Part shown: in pieces, positions 1 through 4,642 of the stretch
Layout: every line of letters begins with the position of its first letter
How positions within the stretch are numbered: position 1 is the first letter of the stretch
Assembly: GCA_021732805.1 (NCBI GenBank)
Contig: JAKFUJ010000295.1
Span: 1-8,871, forward strand
From: Betaproteobacteria bacterium
Lineage (GTDB): Bacteria; Pseudomonadota; Gammaproteobacteria; Burkholderiales; SG8-41
DNA length: 8,871 nucleotides
Reading direction: 5' to 3'
Notes under the pieces: generated by a model
The model's database searches: none
Seen by the model: the letters and a program-made list of their open reading frames with translations, nothing else
Told to the model about the DNA's origin: nothing
Position numbers and translations under genes: made by a program

Positions 1-131
1 ACTCCAGAACATCGCTTCAACTTGGCATGATCGATTTTTCAACCCTCATAAAATCAAAGGTTTGCACGCGTGTGCGCTTGGTCGCTGCGCTCCCCACGCG
101 CTCGCGCATCACTTTTTCAACAACCTGCTAA
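1..131. other. Window edge, no recognisable gene
   Basis: Two forward frames stay open for part of this stretch, but their translations (rich in Arg, His and Phe) resemble no family I know. I see no start codon with a ribosome site. The stretch is probably intergenic, downstream of the acyl-CoA dehydrogenase gene. A gene cut by the window edge cannot be excluded. Confidence 0.4.
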
Positions 132-159
132 CCCTCTCCCCGTTCACACGGGGAGAGGG
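132..159. repeat. GC-rich hairpin repeat, copy A
   Basis: Perfect 11-bp inverted repeat: CCCTCTCCCCG (132-142), loop TTCACA, CGGGGAGAGGG (149-159). It lies 33 bases beyond the stop codon of the acyl-CoA dehydrogenase gene. On the plus strand it is followed by AATTTTAT, and on the minus strand by no T-run. It could therefore attenuate transcription entering from the left more readily than it terminates the dehydrogenase transcript. The same arm sequence recurs at three other places in the window, so I class it as an interspersed REP-like element. Confidence 0.75.
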
Positions 160-191
160 AATTTTATAAGTAACTGTTTTTAAATGTATTT

Positions 192-1358
192 TTAGAACGA
201 CCGCGGCATACCCAGAATGTGCTCACCGACGTAGGACAGAATCAGATTGGTCGAGATCGGCGCCACCTGATAAAGCCGCGTTTCGCGGAATTTGCGTTCG
301 ACGTCGTACTCCGCAGCAAAACCGAATCCACCGTGGGTTTGCAGGCAGGCATTCGCCGCCTCCCAGGACGCATCCGCTGCGAGCAGCTTGGCCATGTTGG
401 CCTCGGCGCCACAGGGTTGTTTGGCATCGAACAGCGCGGCGGCCTTGTAGCGCATCAGGTTGGCGGCTTCGACGTTGACGTAACTGCGCGCAATCGGAAA
501 CTGCACACCCTGGTTCTGGCCGATCGGCCGGTCGAACACCACGCGGTCATTGGCATATTTGCGCGCACGATCGACAAACCAGTAACCATCGCCGATACAT
601 TCCGCGGCAATCAGGATGCGTTCAGCATTGAGGCCATCGAGGATGTATTTGAATCCGCGCCCCTCTTCGCCGATCAGGTTCTCGACAGGAATTTCCAGGT
701 TGTCAAAAAACAATTCATTGGTCTCGTGATTGACCATGTTGCGGATGGGCTTGACGCTCATGCCCTTTTTCAGCGCATCGCGCAGGTCGACGATGAAGAT
801 CGACATGCCTTCGGATTTCTTTTTGACATCCGCCAGCGGCGTCGTACGCGCCAGCAGAATCATCAGCTCCGAATGCTGGATGCGCGAGATCCACACCTTC
901 TGGCCATTGACGACATAACGGTCGCCCTTTTTTACCGCGACAGTTTTGATCTTGGTGGTGTCGGTTCCCGCAGTCGGCTCGGTGACGCCCATCGACTGCA
1001 ACCGCAGTTCGCCGGTGGCGATTTTCGGCAGGTATTTTTTCTTCTGCGCGTCGGAGCCGTGACGCAGCACCGTACCCATGTTGTACATCTGGCCATGGCA
1101 AGCGCCGGAATTGCCGCCGCTGCGGTTGATCTCTTCCATGATGACCGACGCTTCGGTCAGCGTCAGCCCGGAACCGCCGTATTCCTCGGGAATCAGCGCC
1201 GACAGCCAGCCGGCCTCGGTCAGTGCGGTGACAAAAGCTTCGGGATAGCCGCGCGCCTCGTCGATCTGCTGCCAGTAGGCGCTGTCGAACTGGTTGCAGA
1301 CGGCGCGAACACCTTCACGCAAATCGGCATGGCTGTTGTGGTCGGGCATGGACAGCAT
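192..1358 (-). CDS. Acyl-CoA dehydrogenase, isovaleryl/long-chain type
   Basis: FAD-dependent alpha,beta-dehydrogenation of an acyl-CoA thioester, passing electrons to ETF; cytoplasmic. The 388 residues match the usual length. Order: N-terminal helical domain (about 1-120), beta domain opening with the flavin-contacting stretch GVTEPTAGTD (124-133), and C-terminal helical domain with the second family signature from Q340 through GGFGF to E359. The usual Glu of the YEGT motif is replaced (about P367). A Glu stands in GLNAERI (E246), where isovaleryl- and long-chain enzymes carry their catalytic base. The substrate may therefore be branched or unusual, though this cannot be fixed from sequence. 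Start: ATG at 1358; Met4 (1349) is an equally possible start, and neither has a clear ribosome site. The gene is divergent from the split ThDP decarboxylase and shares a 190-bp control region with it. Family call firm, substrate unknown. Confidence 0.95.
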   Translation of the reverse strand: MLSMPDHNSHADLREGVRAVCNQFDSAYWQQIDEARGYPEAFVTALTEAGWLSALIPEEYGGSGLTLTEASVIMEEINRSGGNSGACHGQMYNMGTVLRHGSDAQKKKYLPKIATGELRLQSMGVTEPTAGTDTTKIKTVAVKKGDRYVVNGQKVWISRIQHSELMILLARTTPLADVKKKSEGMSIFIVDLRDALKKGMSVKPIRNMVNHETNELFFDNLEIPVENLIGEEGRGFKYILDGLNAERILIAAECIGDGYWFVDRARKYANDRVVFDRPIGQNQGVQFPIARSYVNVEAANLMRYKAAALFDAKQPCGAEANMAKLLAADASWEAANACLQTHGGFGFAAEYDVERKFRETRLYQVAPISTNLILSYVGEHILGMPRSF

Positions 1359-1401
1359 TGATGTGTTGGGAGGCGGGTAAAAATGTGGTTGGTCGAAGAT
1401 A

Positions 1402-1446
1402 TATCTCCCTCACCCCCGCCCCTCTCCCCGAGGGCGAGGGGAGATA
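1402..1446. repeat. GC-rich hairpin repeat, copy B
   Basis: Compound inverted repeat. The outer arms are TATCTCCC (1402-1409) and GGGAGATA (1439-1446). An alternative inner stem is CCCCTC (1419-1424) with GAGGGG (1436-1441), extended by CCC/GGG across one T-C mismatch. It contains the CCCTCAC...CCCCTCTCCCC layout seen in common proteobacterial intergenic repeats and shares its core with copies A, C and D. It lies between the divergent acyl-CoA dehydrogenase and ThDP-alpha genes, 43 bases upstream of the dehydrogenase start, so it would probably sit in that gene's leader RNA. Confidence 0.65.
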
Positions 1447-1450
1447 CTCG

Positions 1451-1474
1451 CAGGAAATGGCCAGCCATTTCCTG
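1451..1474. promoter_or_regulatory. Perfect 11-bp palindrome, candidate operator
   Basis: CAGGAAATGGC (1451-1461) and GCCATTTCCTG (1464-1474) are exact inverted copies separated by only CA. Flanking CTCG (1447-1450) and CGAG (1477-1480) extend the symmetry after a 2-base bulge. A 2-base centre is too tight for a full RNA hairpin loop, so a binding site for a dimeric repressor or activator is the more natural reading. It lies between the divergent acyl-CoA dehydrogenase and ThDP-alpha genes and abuts the -35 region of a possible forward promoter. The regulator is unknown: no TetR or GntR gene is in the window, and the site lacks an obvious LysR-type T-N11-A layout. Confidence 0.6.
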
Positions 1475-1479
1475 AACGA

Positions 1480-1509
1480 GCGGGACAGCAACGATTATAA
1501 ACGTCCCGC
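1480..1509. promoter_or_regulatory. Divergent promoter core inside inverted repeat
   Basis: GCGGGAC (1480-1486) and GTCCCGC (1503-1509) are exact inverted copies with 16 bases between them. That spacer carries a perfect TATAAT read on the minus strand (1499 down to 1494) and TATAAA read on the plus strand (1496-1501). The -35 matches at standard spacing are weak on both strands, about three of six, as expected for promoters needing an activator. The minus-strand hexamer would serve the acyl-CoA dehydrogenase gene and the plus-strand one the ThDP-alpha gene. Promoter calls by eye are tentative. Confidence 0.4.
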
Positions 1510-1538
1510 GATTGTTCTACACTGCCGGTTCCGCAGAC

Positions 1539-1544
1539 AGGAGG
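1539..1544 (+). promoter_or_regulatory. Ribosome binding site fixing a GTG start
   Basis: AGGAGG ends four bases before the GTG at 1549. It is the strongest Shine-Dalgarno sequence in the window and the main reason for taking this GTG as the start of the ThDP alpha subunit. Confidence 0.75.
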
Positions 1545-1548
1545 CTCC

Positions 1549-2085
1549 GTGCAGACCGACCAGCAGACCCGCGCCACACTATGGCCGGACCAGATTTTTG
1601 ATGTGCTGAAAGAAACCGGCGTAACCCAGGTGGCCTATGTGCCCGACGCCGGCCACAGCAAACTCATTGCCCGCTGCCATGCCGAAAAATCCATGCATGC
1701 GGTTTCACTGACCACCGAGGAAGAAGGCGTCGCCATGCTGGCGGGCTCGTGGATGGGCGGCGCGAAAGGCGTGCTGCTGATGCAATCCAGCGGCGTCGGC
1801 AACTGCATCAACATGCTGTCGATGTTCCAGGAATGCCGCTTGCCGCTGCTGATGCTGGTGACCATGCGCGGTGTCTGGGGCGAATTCAATCCCTGGCAGG
1901 TGCCGATGGGCGGCAGCACCGCAAGTGCGCTGACGGGCGCCGGCGTCATCGTGCATTCCGCCGAGCGCGCCGAAGATATCCGCGACACGGTGTACGCCTC
2001 TGCCTGCCTCGCCTTCCAAACCTATCGTCCGGTTGCGGTGCTGATCCAGCAGCGCGTGGTCGGTTTCAAAAATTGGAGCAAGTAA
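1549..2085 (+). CDS. Split ThDP decarboxylase, alpha (pyrimidine-binding) subunit
   Basis: Resembles the alpha subunit of sulfopyruvate decarboxylase (ComD type) and the N-terminal half of phosphonopyruvate decarboxylase. These enzymes remove CO2 from a 3-substituted pyruvate to give the aldehyde. The 178 residues form one ThDP pyrimidine-binding domain. The Glu-rich stretch TTEEEGVAML supplies the Glu that activates the cofactor; E57 is the best-aligned candidate. It is followed by LLMQSSGVGNCINML (76-90), the hallmark of this subfamily, and a PLLMLVTMRG strand. There is no GDG diphosphate motif, which is in the next gene, so the active site must form between the two proteins. Start: GTG at 1549 behind AGGAGG. 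The stop is one base before the beta-subunit ATG, implying translational coupling. The substrate is inferred only at class level; sulfopyruvate, phosphonopyruvate or another 2-oxo acid all remain possible. Confidence 0.88.
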   Translation: MQTDQQTRATLWPDQIFDVLKETGVTQVAYVPDAGHSKLIARCHAEKSMHAVSLTTEEEGVAMLAGSWMGGAKGVLLMQSSGVGNCINMLSMFQECRLPLLMLVTMRGVWGEFNPWQVPMGGSTASALTGAGVIVHSAERAEDIRDTVYASACLAFQTYRPVAVLIQQRVVGFKNWSK

Positions 2086-2086
2086 T

Positions 2087-2701
2087 ATGGGCACAAAAAT
2101 CGTGGCGACCAAAAAAGCGTCCGGACTGGATCGCCGCAAAGTAGTCGTTGCCCTGCTTGAAGACCGTGGCGATGCACTGGTCGTCACCGGTCTCGGTTCG
2201 CCGACTTATGACGCCTACGCCGCCGGCGACCATGACCTCAATTTTTATCTGTGGGGCGACATGGGTGGCGCCGCGATGGTCGGCCTCGGCCTGGCGCTCG
2301 CACAACCCAAACGCCGCGTGCTGGTGATCACCGGTGACGGGGAAATGCTGATGGGCCTGGGTTCGCTGGCCACCATCGCTGTTGATGCACCAAAGAACCT
2401 CGCCATCGCCGTGATCGACAACGGCCACTACGGCGAAACCGGGATGCAGCGCGCGCACACCGGACGCGGCGTCGACATTACCGGCATGGCCAAAGCCGCC
2501 GGCTTCAAATCGGCAACGACCATACATACGCAGGCCACGCTGAAACTATGGATCAGCAGATTCCATCGCCAGCCCGGCCCGGTGTTCGGCGATATCAAGG
2601 TCTCAGCAGTGGCGGCACCTATGGCACTGCCGGTGCGCGACGGCACGGCGATCAGGCATCGTTTCCGCAGCGCATTGCTAGGGGCGAAAGCACTGGAATA
2701 A
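2087..2701 (+). CDS. Split ThDP decarboxylase, beta (diphosphate-binding) subunit
   Basis: Partner of the preceding alpha subunit; it supplies the diphosphate and Mg2+ site of thiamine diphosphate. The 204 residues carry GDMGGAAMVGLGLAL (57-71) and then the ThDP motif GDG (83-85), ending in DN (111-112) with NGHYGETG after it. This is the C-terminal domain layout of sulfopyruvate decarboxylase beta (ComE) and of phosphonopyruvate decarboxylase. The first Asn of the usual NN is Asp here, as is common in the subfamily. The tail after about residue 175 is Arg/Ala-rich and has no recognisable motif. GGAG at 2075-2078, inside the end of the alpha gene, gives an 8-base spacing to the ATG at 2087. 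One base separates the two reading frames, so they form an operon. Family and subunit role are firm; the substrate is not known. Confidence 0.9.
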   Translation: MGTKIVATKKASGLDRRKVVVALLEDRGDALVVTGLGSPTYDAYAAGDHDLNFYLWGDMGGAAMVGLGLALAQPKRRVLVITGDGEMLMGLGSLATIAVDAPKNLAIAVIDNGHYGETGMQRAHTGRGVDITGMAKAAGFKSATTIHTQATLKLWISRFHRQPGPVFGDIKVSAVAAPMALPVRDGTAIRHRFRSALLGAKALE

Positions 2702-2729
2702 CACTCTGGTGGTTACCCCTCTCTCCGCC

Positions 2730-2778
2730 TCAAGTGTTCCCTTGACCCCAGCCCTGCTTTGCTTCAAGTGTGCCCTTG
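2730..2778 (+). repeat. 15-bp direct repeat pair
   Basis: TCAAGTGTTCCCTTG (2730-2744) recurs as TCAAGTGTGCCCTTG (2764-2778) with one difference, 34 bases apart start to start. The pair lies just downstream of the ThDP beta gene and immediately before hairpin repeats C and D. It is probably part of the same repeat-rich spacer and has no known function. Confidence 0.5.
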
Positions 2779-2779
2779 T

Positions 2780-2801
2780 CTCCCCGCGAGTTTACGGGGA
2801 G
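2780..2801. repeat. GC-rich hairpin repeat, copy C
   Basis: CTCCCCG (2780-2786), 8-base loop, CGGGGAG (2795-2801), continuing as AGGG. It is a shorter relative of copies A and D. It lies in the 178-base gap between the ThDP beta gene and the aldehyde dehydrogenase gene, where it could weaken or process the joint transcript. No T-run follows, so a strong intrinsic terminator is unlikely. Confidence 0.6.
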
Positions 2802-2824
2802 AGGGAGAGGTTTCCGGTTTTATC

Positions 2825-2852
2825 CCCTCGCCCCGCGTTAGCGGGGAGAGGG
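2825..2852. repeat. GC-rich hairpin repeat, copy D
   Basis: CCCTCGCCCCGC (2825-2836), GTTA loop, GCGGGGAGAGGG (2841-2852): a 12-base arm pair with one mismatch. It stands 24 bases after copy C and 27 bases before the aldehyde dehydrogenase ATG. The right arm shares GGGGAGAGGG with copy A, supporting a common origin. No T-tract follows. Confidence 0.7.
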
Positions 2853-2879
2853 AATTCGGATACTTGAAAGCGATTAGCA

Positions 2880-4379
2880 ATGAATACACCTTCCGAATCC
2901 CTCACTAAATATCACATGTTCATCGGCGGCGAATGGGTCGAAGCCGCCAGTGGCGATCATTTCCCCAGCGACAACCCATACACCGGCAAACCCTGGGCGC
3001 TGATTCCGCGCGGCAATGCAAGCGATGCAACGCGTGCCGTGGAAGCCGCGCATCGCGCATTTACTTCCGGTGAATGGCCGAAATTTAATGCCACCAGGCG
3101 CGGTGCACTGCTGCGCAAACTGGGCGACTTGATTACCGAACACTCAAAGGCACTCGCCGAAACCGAAGTGCGCGACAACGGCAAGCTCTACGCCGAGATG
3201 AGCGCGCAGACCGCGTACATGGCGCAGTGGTACTACTATTTCGGCGGCCTCGCCGACAAGATCGAAGGCGCGGTGATTCCGATCGACAAACCCGACACCT
3301 TCAACTACACGCGCCACGAGCCGCTGGGCGTGGTGGCGATGATCATTCCGTGGAATTCACCGCTGCTGCTGCTGGCGTGGAAACTGGCCCCGGCCCTCGC
3401 TGCCGGCAACACGGTGGTGATCAAGCCGTCCGAGTACACCTCGGCATCGGCGCTGGAATTCATGAGGCTGATTGAGCAGGCCGGATTCCCGCCAGGTGTG
3501 GTCAACGTGGTCACCGGATTCGGTGCAGAAGTCGGCACGCCGCTGGTTGAACATCCGAAAGTCGCCAAGGTCGCCTTCACCGGCTCGGATGCGACCGGGC
3601 AAAAAATCTACGAAGCCGCCGCCAAGGGTCTGAAACGCGTCAGCATGGAACTCGGCGGCAAATCGCCGAACATCGTGTTTGACGATGCGCAGCTCGACAA
3701 TGCGGTCAAAGGCGTCATCTCCGGCATCTTCGCCGCCACCGGGCAGACCTGCATCGCCGGATCACGCCTGCTGGTGCAGCAATCGATCCACGACCAGTTC
3801 GTCGACAAACTGCTGGCGCTGGCGAAAACCGCGAAAATGGGTAATCCGATGAGCCTCGACACCCAGGTCGGCCCGGTGACCAATCCACCGCAGTTCGAGA
3901 AAATCCTCGGCTACATAGCCATCGCCAAAGGCGAAGGCGCGAAAGCCGTACTCGGCGGAGCCAAGGCAACACGTCCTGAATGCGGCAGTGGCTGGTTTGT
4001 CGAGCCGACCATCTTCACCGGCGTCAACAACGCGATGCGCATCGCGCAGGAAGAAGTATTCGGACCGGTGCTGTCGGTAATTCCATTCAAGGATGAGGAA
4101 GAAGCCATCGCCATCGGCAACGACGTGGTATTCGGTCTCGCCGCCGGGGTATGGACGCAGAACATGCGCCGCGCCTTCACCATGAGCGAACGCCTGCAGG
4201 CCGGCACGATATGGGTCAACACCTATCGCGCAGTGTCATACCTGTCACCGTTCGGCGGCTACAAGCGCTCCGGCATCGGCCGCGAAAACGGTCAGGACAT
4301 GATTTACGAATACCTGCAGACCAAGAGCGTGTGGATATCCACAGCGACTGAAGTGCCGAATCCGTTCGTGATGCGCTAA
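2880..4379 (+). CDS. NAD(P)-dependent aldehyde dehydrogenase
   Basis: Oxidises an aldehyde to its acid with NAD+ or NADP+; soluble, probably a tetramer or dimer. The 499 residues are standard for the superfamily. Visible landmarks: the oxyanion Asn in PWNSP (N159), cofactor-binding IKPSE (K182, E185), FTGSDATG around 230, general-base Glu in MELGGKSPN (E257), nucleophile in GQTCIAGS (C291, 34 residues after E257 as in ALDH2), EEVFGPV (391-397) and PFGGYKRSG near the C-terminus. All catalytic residues are present. It lies between two ThDP decarboxylases, whose products would be aldehydes, so it is the natural next step for one or both. Sulfoacetaldehyde or an aromatic aldehyde are guesses only. 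The ATG at 2880 fits the family N-terminus; the ribosome site is weak (GAAAG at 2866-2870). It may share a transcript with the alpha/beta pair despite the repeat-filled gap. Confidence 0.95.
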   Translation: MNTPSESLTKYHMFIGGEWVEAASGDHFPSDNPYTGKPWALIPRGNASDATRAVEAAHRAFTSGEWPKFNATRRGALLRKLGDLITEHSKALAETEVRDNGKLYAEMSAQTAYMAQWYYYFGGLADKIEGAVIPIDKPDTFNYTRHEPLGVVAMIIPWNSPLLLLAWKLAPALAAGNTVVIKPSEYTSASALEFMRLIEQAGFPPGVVNVVTGFGAEVGTPLVEHPKVAKVAFTGSDATGQKIYEAAAKGLKRVSMELGGKSPNIVFDDAQLDNAVKGVISGIFAATGQTCIAGSRLLVQQSIHDQFVDKLLALAKTAKMGNPMSLDTQVGPVTNPPQFEKILGYIAIAKGEGAKAVLGGAKATRPECGSGWFVEPTIFTGVNNAMRIAQEEVFGPVLSVIPFKDEEEAIAIGNDVVFGLAAGVWTQNMRRAFTMSERLQAGTIWVNTYRAVSYLSPFGGYKRSGIGRENGQDMIYEYLQTKSVWISTATEVPNPFVMR

Positions 4380-4401
4380 ATTCAGCACAGTGTGCACGGT
4401 G

Positions 4402-4443
4402 GTAACAGGGTCTGTGAAACGATTTATGCTCGGAACGTCCGAG
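4402..4443 (+). promoter_or_regulatory. Possible promoter with 15-base palindrome
   Basis: GTAACA (4402-4407), 17 bases, TATGCT (4425-4430) is a moderate sigma70-like match. The -10 overlaps the palindrome CTCGGA-ACG-TCCGAG (4429-4443), which has six-base arms and a three-base centre. It would drive the second ThDP gene through a leader of about 200 bases that includes the Bug remnant. This is tentative, since such matches occur by chance. Confidence 0.25.
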
Positions 4444-4485
4444 ATCATCCGTCGCGGTGGAGGTTCGTGATGCGTGCTGGTGTGA

Positions 4486-4629
4486 ATGACCTGCACACAG
4501 CTCACCATTGCCGTCCAGCAGGGTGCAACTCCCGAGTACACCACGCCCGCCGAATTTGCAGCCTATATTGCCGAGGAGATATCAAAATGGACAGCAGACA
4601 TCAAACAGGCCGGCATTCAGGCCAATTAA
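4486..4629 (+). pseudogene. C-terminal remnant of a Bug/TctC solute-binding protein
   Basis: The frame ending at the TAA at 4627-4629 reads QQGATPEYTTPAEF, then AAYIAEEISKW, then TADIKQAGIQAN. This is the typical last 35 to 40 residues of Bug/TctC periplasmic binding proteins: an AxGxTP motif, a TPxEFAxxI segment, an EixKW helix and a xxAGIxAx end. A stop at 4483-4485 closes the frame upstream. The 47-codon frame (ATG 4486) has no signal peptide or ligand-binding domain, about 280 residues short of a whole protein. The upstream 100 bases show no further match in any frame I checked. I read it as the stub left by deletion of a Bug gene once transcribed with the next gene, 13 bases on. Translation of the stub cannot be excluded. 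Confidence 0.75.
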
Positions 4630-4642
4630 GAGCACAGTACGC

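Noticed and set aside
132..159. Classical intrinsic terminator for the acyl-CoA dehydrogenase gene
   Set aside because: The stem is strong, but in the direction of that transcript it is followed by TTAGCAGG rather than a T-run. The arm sequence recurs elsewhere, so it is kept as a repeat.
219..1361. Long open frame on the plus strand (380 codons) opposite the acyl-CoA dehydrogenase gene
   Set aside because: Its product has no recognisable motif, is rich in Arg, His and Val, and mirrors the codon positions of the dehydrogenase, whose family signatures are complete. It is a GC-driven antisense shadow.
2780..2852. CRISPR-like array from the tandem GC-rich repeats
   Set aside because: Only two imperfect hairpins with unequal spacing, no constant-length spacers and no cas genes.
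4508..4642. 45-codon N-terminal extension of the second ThDP enzyme
   Set aside because: The extension is Pro/Arg/Gln-rich and is the Bug remnant read in another frame. The family N-terminus begins at the ATG at 4643.
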